DNA from: Hyperoodon ampullatus
Taxonomy: Eukaryota; Chordata; Mammalia; Artiodactyla; Ziphiidae
Assembly: GCA_949752795.1 (NCBI GenBank)
Contig: OX457061.1
Location: 121,168,152 to 121,232,151 of the forward strand
Direction: 5' to 3'
Length of the DNA stretch: 64,000 nucleotides
Below, in pieces: positions 32,255 to 44,472 of the stretch. Within the stretch, counting starts at the first letter, position 1; each line of letters begins with the position of its first letter. Below the pieces are notes generated by a model. The model ran no database searches, was not told the origin of the DNA, and saw only the letters and a program-made list of their open reading frames with translations. A program made the translations under genes and the position numbers.

Positions 32255-32481
32255 AAAAATTACTGTCAGGGGCTTCCCTGGTGGTGCAGTGGTTGAGAGT
32301 CTGCCTGCCGATGCAGAGGACGTGGGTTCGTGCCCCGGTCCGGGAAGATCCCACATGCCGCGGAGCGGATAGGCCTGTGAGCCGTGGCCGCTGAGCCTGC
32401 GTGTCCGGAGCCTGTGCTCCGCAACGGGAGAGGCCCGCATACCAAAAAAAAAAAAAAAAAAAAGAAAAAAAAATTACTGTC
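32255..32481 (+). repeat. Target-site duplication of the 32.27 kb SINE
   Basis: AAAAATTACTGTC is found at 32255-32267 and at 32469-32481 with no mismatch. Confidence 0.9.
32269..32468 (+). mobile_element. Short-type cetacean SINE with 16-bp 3' deletion
   Basis: Normal head and GGTTCGTGCCCC B-box region, then CGGAGCGGATAGGCC. Near the 3' end it reads GGGAGAGGCCCGCATACC, lacking the segment containing CACAACAGTGAG that other copies have between two GAGAGGCC words. Long A-rich tail. Confidence 0.95.
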
Positions 32482-33919
32482 GGTTGCTGTCATTGAAGTG
32501 ATAGGCTTTGTTCATTTTAAAAAGAAAATACCCGCCAGATAACAGGGGCTGAGTAACCATTGTTTGTCTGCTGTTCTTCCGAGTAAAAACTGAATTCTGT
32601 AAAAAGTAGCTAGCTCAGCTTGCAATTCAATCACATGAGTGCTTTGTTTGTTTAAGATAACCATCATACCTCAGTGTTCAGCAGAAATGCTTTACGTGAT
32701 CTTCCCATTTTATCACCCCAAATAATAAAAAGATATGTACCCAAGAATAAATATGCAGTAAAATTCATAAATTCTACTGTTTCATCAGGCAAAAACTGGC
32801 TTTTTAAAAAATTCTGAGTGAGTCACCCCATGACGTAGAGGTCCCAGCCAACAGAGACACAGGCTGAGGTCAAGGAGAACGCAGAACAAGAAATGGAAAC
32901 GGAAGGAATTTCTTTCAGCCTAATACACATACATATCTCCCCGTGTTAGGTATCCTTGTATATATTATAAATTAAGCAGCATTCTCCTTTTTTCCTCCTT
33001 TCTCTTCTCTCCTACTTTGAGATACAGCGAATTGGCGGTGGTGAACTTTATAATCTGGTACTGAGAACGCAGGTTGTCAAGGTGAGATTATGAGTGACTC
33101 AGAAAAGGAACGACCATTACTCAGAGGTAGAGACAATGGCAGACCGGATATTTGATTTTTATTTTTGAGTCTGTCCTACCTTCGTCGTGGAACTGAAACA
33201 CCAGCTCTTCTCTGTCCTCAAGCAGGCTGAGTTCCCAACCGGAAGTTACTCCAGCCAAGGGCTCTCCCGCTCATTCTTCTGTTTTCCAGTTTGCCGACTG
33301 CAGGTTTTGGGGCCTCTCGCTCTCCGTACTCACGTAACCAATTCCGCAAGCTCTGCCGTCAAAGACCGCGAGAACACGAGAGCGGGAAGTGTAATTTCCG
33401 GTGGGAAACCTGTGGGCTGAGTTCTGAGGAGAGCGGCTGTTTGGAGTCCACCCTACCTCAAAAAAACGAGAAGTTTAGGTATTCCATTTGTTATTGTCTC
33501 TAGCTCTAGAGTATGTTCATTTCTTTTCTGGTTCACTCATATTTGTACCTCCTCTTGGTTCTGTTTCTCAGGAGGACCTTGCCTATTACACCCAGCTGCA
33601 TGATTATGGTCCGTGAGTCACTTCAGAGTCAAGCTTAGGCTCTCTTTCTCTAGCCCTTCCTGTGAATTTGGTAATCAACCAATTCCTAGTATTAAATATT
33701 CCCTTTTAATGTAGTAGAGAAGTTTTTCTATTTCACAATTGAAGCTGGACTGATGCAAATAAATTGTTCTAATATCACCCCAAATTATAATTACTTCTTT
33801 TGTAGTTGTTTTCAGTAACACAATTTTATGTTCCTTCTGACCCGAGTCAAATAATTACTTGAAATCTCAGTAGAGTACTTTCTTTAAAAAGTGATGAAAT
33901 TATTGTAATTTATTGGAAA
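32482..33919. other. Non-L1 region; promoter-like words 32.8-33.5 kb
   Basis: No gene recognised. The part 32810-33470 has more CpG and GC than its flanks and several transcription-factor-like words (listed separately). The 77- and 70-codon frames at 33187-33420 and 33291-33503 have no family signature. Confidence 0.45.
32810..33470. promoter_or_regulatory. Candidate regulatory segment or old LTR
   Basis: Contains TGAGTCA (32819-32825) and TGACTCA (33095-33101), both exact AP-1 words; TGACGTAG, a CRE-like word (32831-32838); CCGGAAGT, an ETS core (33239-33246); and GGAAGTGTAATTTCC (33385-33399). CpGs cluster at 33290-33400. The stretch 33288-33348 loosely resembles the tail of a mammalian LTR (GCCGACTGCAGG ... 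CGTAACCAATTCC), so a worn LTR is an alternative. No TATA box or gene start is evident. Confidence 0.3.
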
Positions 33920-34690
33920 ATGTAGAGATTGTATATAAAACATGCACCTCCTATATTTCCATGAAGTTTCTACATTTTACCACATTGCTTCATGTTTTTA
34001 AAAACAAATATAAGTTAGAGATGGCTGAATTTCCAGAGTACTATATATACCCTGACACTCCCTTACTTCACTGCATCACACTGTGTTCTGCCTTTTCAGA
34101 AGTAACTAATATTAAGAATTTGATAGTGACTTGGAGTCATATTATTCCATGGTACACTGGTATGTATTTAGAAACAGTATAGACTTGTTTTGTGTATTTC
34201 AAATTGTGTATAGATGACAAAATACTGTACAAACTATTGGCAACTTGCGTTTTCATACAATGCTGTAATTTCAGACATTTAACCTTACTGCTACATGCAC
34301 CTCTAATTTATTTACCAAAGTTGCATTATATAAGTATTCAAAAATGTGTATATTCCCTTCCAGGTAATGGACAATTAAAACGTTTCCATTTTTTTAAAAC
34401 ATTCTGTAATAAATACTCTTTTTTTATATGCACATGTGCAACAGTTTATCTGATGTACTATACATACTTTAAATGGCCAGATCAAAGTGAATGCAAACCA
34501 TTACTTTTAGTAGCTATTGCTAAATAACTCTACAAAATAGCTGTGTCAGTTCAAACTTTCAGCAACAGTGTATGAGAATTTTCTTTCTGCATATTTCTGT
34601 CCAAAACTTGGAGATGATTTTCTATTAGATTGTGTGTCTTTTTTATTGATGTATGTGAATGCTTTATATAGTCTCAATAATAACATAATT
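33920..34690 (-). mobile_element. Ancient L1M (L1ME-like) 3' region
   Basis: TATTATTCCATGGTACACTGG, AGCTGTGTCAGTTCAAACTTTCAGCAACAGTGTATGAGAAT and similar stretches are antisense old L1 ORF2 end/3'UTR. It is strongly decayed. Confidence 0.6.
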
Positions 34691-34714
34691 CTTGCAAACA
34701 TTTTGTCCTACTTT

Positions 34715-34945
34715 GTGACTAAGCTTTTTTCTTTAAACTTCTTTATTGGAGTATAATTGCTTTACAATGGTGTGTTAGTTGCTGCTGTATAACAAAGTGA
34801 ATCAGCTATACATATACATACATCCCCATATCCCCTCCCTCTTGGTCTCCCTCCCACCCTCCATATCCCACCCCTCTAGGTGGTCACAAAGCACCGAGCT
34901 GATGTCCCTGTGCTATGTGGCAGCTTCCCACGTGACTAACCTTTT
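34715..34945 (+). repeat. Target-site duplication of the 34.73 kb L1
   Basis: GTGACTAAGCTTTT (34715-34728) and GTGACTAACCTTTT (34932-34945) differ at one position. Confidence 0.85.
34729..34931 (-). mobile_element. Very short 5'-truncated L1 (3'UTR only)
   Basis: AACTTCTTTATTGGAGTATAATTGC then the 3'UTR up to GTGCTATGTGGCAGCTTCCCAC. Same family as the 28.0 and 40.24 kb L1s; only ~200 bases were inserted. Confidence 0.93.
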
Positions 34946-34974
34946 AATTTTATGGTGTCTTTAGTTGAACACGC

Positions 34975-35244
34975 ATTAATTTAATGTAGTCTAATTTATA
35001 CATCTTTACTTTTTACTTTATCTTTTTCAAGAAATGCTTCCATTCTCCAAGACCGATCAGATATTCCCCTCCCCACTTTTTTTTTTAAAAAAACCCCAAG
35101 GTTTAGTCTTTTTTTGTCTCTCAAATTTAAGTCTTTAACCTACCAGGAATTAATTTTATGTATGGCTTAGGTGGAATTTTAGTTTTCTTATATTTTGTTT
35201 TTCTGTATGGACATTAACTACTCTAACATCATTTGTTATACATA
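34975..35244 (-). mobile_element. Old L1M ORF2 fragment
   Basis: Antisense ORF2 (TTTTTCAAGAAATGCTTCC, AAATTTAAGTCTTTAACC, GGTGGAATTTTAG), decayed. It is continued past nested insertions at ~36216. Confidence 0.6.
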
Positions 35245-36215
35245 CGGTCCCTGACTTTTTTTTTTTAATTGAAGTATAGTTGATTTACAATGTTGTGTTA
35301 GTTTCTGGTGTACAGCAAAGTGAATCAGTTATACACACATTAAAAAATTTTTTTCATTATGGGTTATTATGGGATATTGGATATATATATTGAGCTATAC
35401 AGTAGGACCTTGTCTATTTAATATATAGTAGATTGTAGCTGCAATAAGTTCATTTGTGTCATATTTTAGATTCCACATGTAAGTGATATCTTTTGGTATT
35501 TGTCTTTCTCTTTCTGACTTCACTTAGTATGGTAATCTCTAGTTCCATCCACGTAGCTGCAGATGGCATTATTTCATTCTTTTTTATAGCTGAGTAGTGT
35601 TCCATTGTGTATATATGTACCACATCTTCTTTATCCATTCATCTGTCGATGGACATTTAGGTTGCTTCCATGTCCTGGCTATTTTAAATAGTGTTGCTGT
35701 GAACGTTGAGGTGCATGGTCCTGGGCTTCCGTTGGTTCACCCTGACAGTTTTTCAGCTTTACAATGGTGGGAGAGCAATACACATTCAGTAGAAATTGCA
35801 CTTTGAATTTTGATCTTTTCCCAGGCTAGTGATACATGGTAAGATATTCTCTCATGTTGTGGCAACGAGCTGCAGCTCCCAGTCAGCCATGTATATGATC
35901 ATGAGAATAGGCACCAATACACTTACACCATTCTGTACGCAGACAGCCATTCTGTTTTTCTCTTTCAGCACTGCATTCAGTAAATTACATGAGATAGTCA
36001 ATACTTTATTATAAAATAAGCTTTGTGTCACATGATTTTGATTCACTATAGGCCAATGTGAGTGTTCTGAGTGTATTTTAAGGTAGGCTAGGCTAAGCTA
36101 TAACGTTCATTTGGTTAGGTGTATCAGATGCACTTTGGGCTTATATTTTCAACTTCCAACAAGTATATCAGGACATAACTCCATTGTAAGTTGAGGAAGA
36201 TCTGTATAGCTCATA
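35245..36215. mobile_element. MER-type repeat split by an L1 (family unassigned)
   Basis: Starts ACGGTCCCTGACTT at 35243-35258. After the L1 it resumes at ~35730 with TTCAGCTTTACAATGGTGGGAG, TTACATGAGATAGTCAATACTTTATTATAAAATAAGC, GGTAGGCTAGGCTAAGCTATAACG and ends GTAAGTTGAGGAAGATCTGTA. This is a familiar mammalian interspersed repeat with inverted-like ends, probably a DNA transposon, but I cannot name it securely. Confidence 0.55.
35258..35725 (-). mobile_element. 5'-truncated L1 3' end nested in the MER-type repeat
   Basis: Poly(T) then TTGAAGTATAGTTGATTTACAATGTTGTGTTAG, GAATCAGTTATACACACAT, TATTTGTCTTTCTCTTTCTGAC, TTTATCCATTCATCTGTCGATGGACATTTAGG. GGTCCCTGACTT (left) and GGTCCTGGGCTT (right) look like its worn target-site duplication. 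It is an older L1 family than the 34.73 kb copy. Confidence 0.85.
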
Positions 36216-37715
36216 TTTGAGTTTTTACTGTTCTTGGCTGTAATGGATAGTGTTGCCATGAACAGTCACGTGCATGTTTTTGGAGAATATAAATACATAT
36301 TTTGGATGGATATATAGCTAGGATTGGAATTACTAGCATATATGGCTTATATGCTTATGTCCAGCTTTGAGATATTGCCGAGTACTTTTACAAAGTGGTT
36401 ATAAGCATTTACCTTTCTCTCTAATATGAGTTCTCGTTTCTCTACTCATTGATTTTTAATATATATGACAAACCAATTTATAGTTGTCATTTATATTGAT
36501 TTGTAAGAATCCTTTATTTATTATTTATAATATTTTATATTTTCTAAATTTCCTTCTTAGCTTTTAGAATTTGTATATTAGAATTTTTTATGTAGAAATT
36601 CATGTATGCTACATTTAATGGCAGTTTTTATATTTGTTTTCCAGTTCCATAGTTTTTACTTCTCAATCTAATTTGTCTGGGTCCTCAAACAAAAAGTTAA
36701 TATAAGTGGTGATAAAGAACAACATTGCTTTATTCCCAATTTCATTGTGAACTCTGAAAAATTCATTTTAAAGGGTTCAATTTTAAGTTTCTCAACAATA
36801 TTTATTATCAGGTTAAGAAAGTTTCCTTTTATTCCTACTTGGCTAAGAAATTCTTTTCATTGCCAGTAGAGCTTAAAAGTTATTTAATTATTTTTTTGCA
36901 TGTATTGGAATGAGTATATGTTTTATTTCCTTTAATCCAGTAAGAAATTATATTTTCTGGTATTAAACTACCCTCGCCTTTTAAAAATGAACCCTACTTT
37001 ATGAAAATGTTATTTCCCCCCTGCTTAAAATGTTATTTCCTCATTTTTGCTGTATTTGTTATACTTGTTATGATTTTTGTATTAATCTCTGTGAAATCAG
37101 TCTTTCTTTCTGGTATTGGTTCTTGTCCAAATTTTTACTAGACCCATAATATTAGTTGAATACCTTTTCCTTTAGTTTTTTCCTATAAAATAATTTCTGC
37201 ATGTTAATAATTAAGATCTCTTCCTTAAGGTTCAACACTCAACAGTTTACTTTTGGGGACTGCTGTCTTTGGGTAAAATATAGGGAAAATAATACATCTA
37301 TTATTAATTTCATTTTGTCAATCAGATTTTTATATTTTACAAATTGATATTATTCATTTATATTTTTACTTAAAATGACACATTCCATCTAAGTAATTTG
37401 TTCATAGCATTTATTTATAATGCTGTAAATATATGCTACACTATAATACAATTTTTCATGACATATTTTTACTGGTGGTTTTATTTCTTTTTCATCTATA
37501 TTTCTGGAAGTTGGCCTGTTGTGCTTTTTTTAAAATGAATATATTTCCATCCAGTTGATCATTTCTATTCTGTTTATTTAGCCTCCATTTCATTAATATT
37601 TGCTTCTTTTTATTATTTCCTGCCCCCTAATTTCCCTTAGGTTTACTATTTTTTAGCCTAGCATTTTGAGGCCAGTGTTACAGTCCTTTATTAAGAAAAG
37701 TAGTAGGTGATGAAT
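36216..37715 (-). mobile_element. Old L1M fragment(s)
   Basis: 36216-36460 matches antisense L1 ORF2 end (TGTTGCCATGAACAGTCACG, GGATTGGAATTACTAGC). From there to ~37700 the sequence is decayed, T-rich, antisense ORF2-like (GTGATAAAGAACAACATTGC, TCATTGTGAACTCTG). Internal boundaries are uncertain. Confidence 0.5.
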
Positions 37716-37925
37716 AAATGCTTAGGCTTTGGAATGGCTTTGGAATCAGATATATCAGTGCTGTCACCTAGTAAATGCATGACTTTAAGGAAGGAGTAAA
37801 ACCTGTTTAGACCTTAGGTTCCTTACACGCAGAAGGTGAAAACAATTACCTTCCCATGAGGCTGTAGTGAAAGTTAAATGAAAAAATTTATATGAAGGGC
37901 TTCACATAGAGCCCACTGTATGGTT
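37716..37925 (+). mobile_element. MIR SINE
   Basis: AATGGCTTTGGAATCAGATATATC, CTGTCACCTAGTAAATGCATGAC, GACCTTAGGTTCCTTACACGCAGAAGGTG and CCATGAGGCTGTAGTGAAAGTTAAATG follow MIR order. Confidence 0.75.
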
Positions 37926-38261
37926 ACATTTGTTATTCCCCTTACTTTTAAGACAAACAAGAATTAATATGCATGTTTATAATGAGAATTTTCTTAATGT
38001 TTTGTCATTTGTTTCACATTGTCAGAGGGTTGTGTGTCCTCTTTTTTTCTTTTTCTTTAAAAATTCAGTAATAGAAATCTACACTCAGAAGAAATTCACA
38101 ATTACATGGAGAATTTAATTCTGGTTTATCTTGTTTATCTAAATTAATTGAGATTTGCATGCTTGAAACACATAATGTGATCATTTTGTGATGAAAACAA
38201 GCCAGTTGGGAGAATAATATTTTACCACTCTTACAAATATTTTAAGATGCATTTAAACTTT
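37926..38261. other. No feature recognised
   Basis: AT-rich; nothing recognised. Confidence 0.5.
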
Positions 38262-39310
38262 TTAATATTATTTAATTTTTTATTTTATTTACTTATTTTT
38301 TGAGGTATAGTTAATATATAATATTATATAAGTTACAGGTGTACAATATAGTGATTCACAATTTTTAAAGGTTATACTCCATTTTTAGTTATTATAAAAT
38401 AATGGCTATATTCTCTGTGTTGTACATTGTGTACTTGTAGCTTGTTTTATACATAATAGTTTGTACCTCTTAATGCCCTACTTAGTTTTTTGAGAAATCT
38501 CCATACTGTTTTCCACAGTGGCTGCACCAATTTACATTCTCACCAACAGAGTATGAAGGTTCTCTTTTCTCCACATCCTGACCAATGATTTATTATTTGT
38601 ATTCCTTTTAATAATAGCCATTCTGACAGGTGTGTGGTGATATTCATATTGTGGTTTTGATTTGCATTTCCCTAATGATTAGTGATGTTGAACATCTTTT
38701 CATGTGCCTGTTGGCTGTCATAATATTCTGTTTGAAAAGATATCTATTCAGTTTCTTCACATTTTTTAATTGGGTTGTTTGGTTTTGTTTTTTTTCCTGA
38801 TCAGTTTTATGAATTGTTTCTGTATTTTGGATATTACCCCCTTATCAGTCATATTATTTGAAAATATTTTCTCCCATTCTGTAGATTGTCTTTTCATTTT
38901 GTCAGTGGATTCATTTGCTTTGCAAAAGCTTTTAAATTTAATTAAGTCCCATTTGTTTATTTTTGCTTTTATTTCCTTTGCTTTAGGAGACAGATCCAGA
39001 AAAAAATATTGCTACGATTTATGTCAGAAAGAGTGTTCTGCCTGTTTTCCTCTAGGAGTTTTATGGTATCCAGTCATATGTTTAGGTCTTTAATCCATTT
39101 TGAGTTTGTTTTTGTATATGATGTTAGAGAATGTTCTCATTTCATTCTTTTACATGTAGCTGTTCAGTTTTTCTCACACCACTTATTAAAGAGTGTCTTT
39201 TCTCCATTGTATATTCTTGCATCCTTTGTCATAGATTAAGTGTCTGTAAGTACATGGATTTATTTCTGGACGCTCTGTTCTGTTCCATTGTCTGTTTTTT
39301 TTGTGCCAGT

Positions 39311-39532
39311 ACCATACAGTTTTTTTTTTTTTTTTGCGGTATGTGGGCCTCTCAGTGTTGTGGCCTCTCCCGTTGCGGAGCACAGGCTCCGGACACACAG
39401 GCCCAGCGGCCATGGCTCAGCCTCTCCGCGGCATGTGGGATCTTCCCAGACCGGGGCACGAACCCGTTTCCCCTGCATCAGCAGGCGGACTCTCAACCAC
39501 TGCGCCACCAGGGAAGCCCACCATACAGTTTT
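39311..39532 (+). repeat. Target-site duplication of the 39.32 kb SINE
   Basis: ACCATACAGTTTT at 39311-39323 and 39520-39532 is exact and lies within the old L1 ORF2. Confidence 0.93.
39324..39519 (-). mobile_element. Short-type cetacean SINE (CD/CDO-like)
   Basis: Poly(T), GCGGTATGTGGGCCTCTCAGTG, GGAGCACAGGCTCCGGACAC, CCACTGCGCCACCAGGGAAGCCC. Lacks 8 bases of the usual CACGGGCCCAGCCGCTCC block (reads CTCAGCCTCTCC). Confidence 0.95.
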
Positions 39533-40605
39533 GATTACTGTAGCTTCATAGTCTAGTCTGAAGTCTTAGAGTTGTTATTCCTCCAGCTCTGAATTTCTTT
39601 CTGAATATTTTTAGGCTTATTGAGGTCTTCTGTGTTTCCTTACAAATTTTGAAATTTGTTCAAGTTCTGTGAAAATGCCATTGGTATTTTGATATGGATT
39701 GCATTGAATCTGTAGATTGCCTTGGGATGTATGGTCATTTTAACAGTATTAATTATTCCAGTCCAGGGACACCATATATCTTTCCATCTGTTTGTATTGC
39801 CTTCCATTTCTTTCATCAGTGTCTTATAGTTATCCAAGTACAGGTATTAGGCTGTTGTAAATAATGCTGCTATGAACATTGGGGGTGCATATATCTTTTT
39901 GCATTAACGTTTTAGTCTTTTCCAGATGTATGTCCAGCAGTAGGATTGCTGGAGCATACGGGTGCTCAAGTATGTTTATTCCTATGTATTTTTTTCTTTT
40001 TGATGTGATGGTAAATGGGATTGTTTCCTTGATTTATCTTTATTATAGTTCATTGTTAGTGTGTAATAATGCAGCAGATTTCTGTACATTATTTTTGTAT
40101 CCTGAAACTTTACCAGATTCATTGACAAGCTCTGGTAGTTTTCTGATGGTGTCTTTAGAATTTTCTATGTACAATATCATGAAATCTGCAAATTGGGACA
40201 GTTACTGCTTCCTTTCCAATTTGGATTTCTTTTTTCTTTTTTTTTACATCTTTATTGGAGTATAATTGCTTTACAATGGTGTGTTAGTTTCTGCTTTATA
40301 ACAAAGTGAATCAGTTATACATATACATATGTTCCCATATCTCTTCCCTCTTGCATTTCCCTCCCTCCCACCCTCCCTATCCCACCCCTCTAGGTGGTCA
40401 CAAAGCACCGAGCTGATCTCCCTGTGCTATGCGGCTGCTTCCCACTAGCTATCTATTTTACATTTGGTAGTGTATATATGTCCATGCCACTCTCTCACTT
40501 TGTCACAGCTTACCCTTCCCCCTCCCCATATCCTCAAGTCCATTCTCTAGTAGGTCTGTGTCTTTATTCCTGTCTTACCCCTAGGTTCTTCATCACATTT
40601 CTTAA

Positions 40606-43600
40606 AAATTCCGTATATATGTGTTAGCATACAGTATTTGTCTTTCTCTTTCTGACTTACTTCACTCTGTATGACAGACTCTAGGTCCATCCACCTCATT
40701 ACAAATAGCTCAATTTCGTTTCTTTTTATGGCTGAGTAATATTCCATTGTATATATGTGCCACATCTTCTTTATCCATTCATCCGATGATGGACACTTAG
40801 GTTGTTTCCATCTCTGGGCTATTGTAAATAGAGCTGCAATGAACATTTTGGTACATGACTCTTTTTGAATTATGGTTGTCTCAGGGTATGTGCCCAGTAG
40901 TGGGATTGCTGGGTCATATGGTAGTTCTATTTGTAGTTTTTTAAGGAACCTCCATACCGTTCTCCATAGTGGCCGTACCAATTCACATTCCCACCAGCAG
41001 TGCAAGAGTGTTGCCTTTTCTCCAACCCTCTCCAGCATTTATGTTTCTAGATTTTTTGATGATGGCCGTTCTGACTGGTGTGAGATGATATCTCATTGTA
41101 GTTTTGGTTTGCATTTCTCTAATGATTAATGATGTTGAGCATTCTTTCATGTGTTTGTTGACAGTCTGTATATCTTCTTTGGAGAAATGTCTATTTAGGT
41201 CTTCTGCCCAGCTTTGGATTGGGTTGTTTGTTTTTTTGTTATTGAGCTGCATGAGCTGCTTGTAAATTTTGGAGATTAATCCTTTGTCAGTTGTTTCATT
41301 TGCAAATATTTTCTCCCATTCTGAGGGTTGTCTTTTGGTCTTGTTTATGGTTTCCTTTGCTGTGCAAAAGCTTTGAAGTTTCACTAGGTCCCATTTGTTT
41401 ATTTTTGTTTTTATTTCCATTTCTCTAGGAGGTGGGTCAAAAAGGATCTTGCTGTGATTTATGTCATAGAGTGTTCTGCCTATGTTTTCCTCTAAGAGTT
41501 TTATAGTGTGTGGCCTTACATTTAGGTCTTTAATCCATTTTGAGCTTATTTTTATGTATGGTGATAGGGAGTGATCTAATCTCATACTTTTACATGTACC
41601 TGTGCAGTTTTCCCAGCACCACTTATTGAAGAGGCTGTCCTATCTCCACTGTACATTCCTGCCTACTTTATCAAAGAGAAGGTGACCATATGTGTGTGGG
41701 TTTATTTCTGGGCTTTCTATCCTGTTCCATTGATCTATCTTTCTGTTTTTGTGCCAGTACCGTACTGTCTTGATGACTGTAGCTTTGTAGTATAGTCTGA
41801 AGTCAGGGAGCCTGATTCCTCCAGCTCCGTTTTTCGTTCTCAAGATTGCTTTGGCTATTCGGGGTCTTTTGTGTTTCCATACAAATTGTGAATTTTTTTG
41901 TTCTAGTTATGTGAAAAATGCCAGTGGTAGTTTGATAGGGATTGCATTGACTCTGTAGATTGCTTTGGGTAGTAGAGTCATTTTCACAATGTTGATTCTT
42001 CCAATCCAAGAACATGGTCTATCTCTCCATCTGTTTGTATCATCTTTAATTTCTTTCATCAGTGTCTTGTAGTTTTCTGCATACAGGTCTTTTGTCTCCT
42101 TAGGTAAGTTTATTCCTAGGTATTTTATTCTTTTTGTTGCAGTGGTAAATGGGGGTGTTTCCTTAATTTTTCTTTCAGATGTTTCATCATTAGTGTATAA
42201 GAATGCAAGAAATTTCTGTGCATTAATTTTGTATCTTGCTACTCTACCAAATTCATTGATTAGCTCTAGTAGTTTTCTGGTAGCATCTTTAGGATTCTCT
42301 GTATAGTATCATGTCATCTGCAAACAGTAACGGTTTTATTTCTTCTTTTCCGATTTGGATTCCTTTTGTTTCATTTTCTTCTCTGATTGCTGTGGCTAAA
42401 ACTTCCAAAACTATGTTGAATAAGAGTGGTGAGAGTGGGCAACCTTGTCTTGTTCCTGATCTTAGAGGAAATGGTTTCAGTTTTTCACCACTGAGAACGA
42501 TGTTGTGTGTGGGTTTCTAATATATGGCCTTTATTATGTTGAGGTAGGTCCCCTCTATGCTTACTTTCTGGAGAGTTTTTATCAAAAATGGGTGTTGAAT
42601 ATTGTCAAAAGCTTTTTCTGCATCTATTGAGATCATATGGTTTTTCTCCTTCAATTGGTTAATATGGTATATCACATTGAATGATTTGTGTATATTGAAG
42701 AATCCTTGCATTCCTGGGATAAACCCCACTTGACCATGGTGTATGATTCTTTGAATGTGCTGTTGGATTCTGTTTGCTAGTGTTTTGTAGAGGATTTTTT
42801 CATCTATGTTCATCAGTGATACTGGGTTGTAGTTTTCTTTCTTGTGACATCTTTGTACGGTTTTGGTATCAGGGTGATCGTGGCCTTGTAGAATGAGTTT
42901 GGGAGTATTCCTCCCTCTGCTATATTTTGGAAGAGTTTGAGAAGGATAGGTGTTAGCTCTTCTCTAAATGTTTGATAGAATTTGCCTGTAAAGCCATCTG
43001 GTCCTGGGCTTTGGTTTGTTGGAAGATTTTTAATCACAGTTTCAATTTCAGTGCTTGTGATTGGTCTGTTCATATTTTCTATTTCTTCCTGATGCAGTTT
43101 TGGCAGTTGTGCATTTCTAAGAATTTGTCCATTTCTTTCAGGTTGTCCATTTTATTGGCATAGAGTTGCTTGTAGTAATCTCTCATGATCTTTTGTATTT
43201 CTGCAGTGTCAGTTGTTACTTCTCCTTTTTCATTTCTAATTCTATTGATTTGAGTCTTCTCCCTTTTTTTCTTGATGAGTCTGGCTAATGGCTTATCAAT
43301 TTTGTTTATCTTCTCAAAGAACCAGCTTTTAGTTTTATTGATCTTTGCTATCGTTTCCTTCATTTCTTTTTCATTTATTTCTGATCTGATTTTTATGATT
43401 TCTTTCCTTCTGCTAACTTTGGGTTTTGTTTGTTCTTCTTTCTCTAATTGCTTTAGGTGCAAGGTTAGGTTGTTTATGCGAGATGTTTCTTGTTTCTTAA
43501 GGTAGGGTTGTATTGCTATAAACTTCCGTGTTAGAACTCTTTTTGCTGCATCCCATAGGTTTTGGGTCATCGTGTCTCCAGTGTCATTTGTTTCTAGGTA

Positions 43601-44414
43601 TTTTTTTTTATTTCCTCTTTGATTTCTTCAGTGATCACTTCGTTATTAAGTAGTGTGTTGTTTAGCCTCCATGTGTTTGTATTTTTTACAGCTCTTTTCC
43701 TGTAATTGATATCTAGTCTCATAGTGTTGTGGTCAGAAAAGATACTTGATACAATTTCAGTTTTCTTAAATTTACCAAGGCTTGATTTGTGACCCAAGAT
43801 ATGATCTATCCTGGAGAATGTTCCATGAGCACTTGAGAAAAATGTGTATTCTGTTGTTTTTGGATGGAATGTCCTATAAATATCAATTAAGTCCATCTTG
43901 TTTAATGTATCATTTAAAGCTTGTGTTTCCTTATTTATTTTCATTTTGGATGATCTGTCCATTGGTGAAAGTGGGGTGTTAAAGTCCCCTACTATGAATG
44001 TGTTACTGTCCATTTCCCCTTTTATGGCTGTTAGTATTTGCCTTATGTATTGAGGTGCTCCTATGTTGGGTGCATAAATATTTACAATTGTCATATCTTC
44101 TTCTTGGATTGATCCCTTGATCATTATGTAGTGTCCTTCTTTGTCTCTTCTAATAGTCTTTATTTTAAAGTCTAGTTTGTCTGATATGAGAATTGCTACT
44201 CCAGCTTTCTTTTGATTTCCATTTGCATGGAATATCTTTTTCCATCCCCTTACTTTCAGTCTGTATGTGTCTCTAGGTCTGAAGTGGGTCTCTTGTAGAC
44301 AGCATATATATGGGTCTTGTTTTTGTATCCATTCAGCCAATCTGTCTTTTGGTGGGAGCATTTAGTCCATTTACATTTAAGGTAATTATCGATAATGTAT
44401 GTTCCTATTCCCAT
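40606..44414 (-). pseudogene. L1 ORF2 (endonuclease-reverse transcriptase), decayed
   Basis: L1 ORF2 encodes the enzyme for target-primed reverse transcription. The likely start ATG is at 44414 (MGIG...). Indels just downstream, at ~44390 and ~44345, break the frame, so the longest piece begins at 44361. Endonuclease domain 44361-43594 keeps QETHF, GDFNTPLS, RIDHILGH and SDHN catalytic-type motifs. RT domain pieces: 43570-43079, 43073-42813 (SPGPDGF), 42813-42517 (SIDAEKAFD), and the FADD catalytic motif at about 42301-42333 (LLFADDM). C-terminal region 41585-40547 includes the cysteine-rich CWWEC segment and MWHIYTMEYYSAI. The normal terminal ...THIYGI stop (as in the 28.4 kb copy) is lost, giving read-through to 40547. 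Total span ~3.8 kb, normal for the family. Several frameshifts and stops make it inactive. Confidence 0.93.
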
Positions 44415-44472
44415 TTTCTTAATTGTTTTGGGTTCGTTATTGTAGGTCTTTTCCTTCTTTTGTGTTTCTTGC

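Larger units (their letters stand above)
38262..40228 (-). mobile_element. Old L1 3' half, interrupted by a SINE
   Basis: 3'UTR at 38262-38480 (TGAGGTATAGTTAATATATAATATT), then a jump into antisense ORF2 (GAGAAATCTCCATACTGTTTTCCACAGTGG ... CCAATTTGGATTTC). The order matches 40.9-42.36 kb of the full-length L1. ~500 bases between 3'UTR and ORF2 are missing. The 39.32-39.52 kb SINE is inserted in it, and the full-length L1 interrupts its 5' side. All frames are broken. Confidence 0.85.

Noticed and set aside
33187..33503. Possible first exon with a donor-like AAGGTGAGAT at ~33079
   Set aside because: There is no supporting frame, acceptor or family match. The site words are kept only as a low-confidence regulatory candidate.
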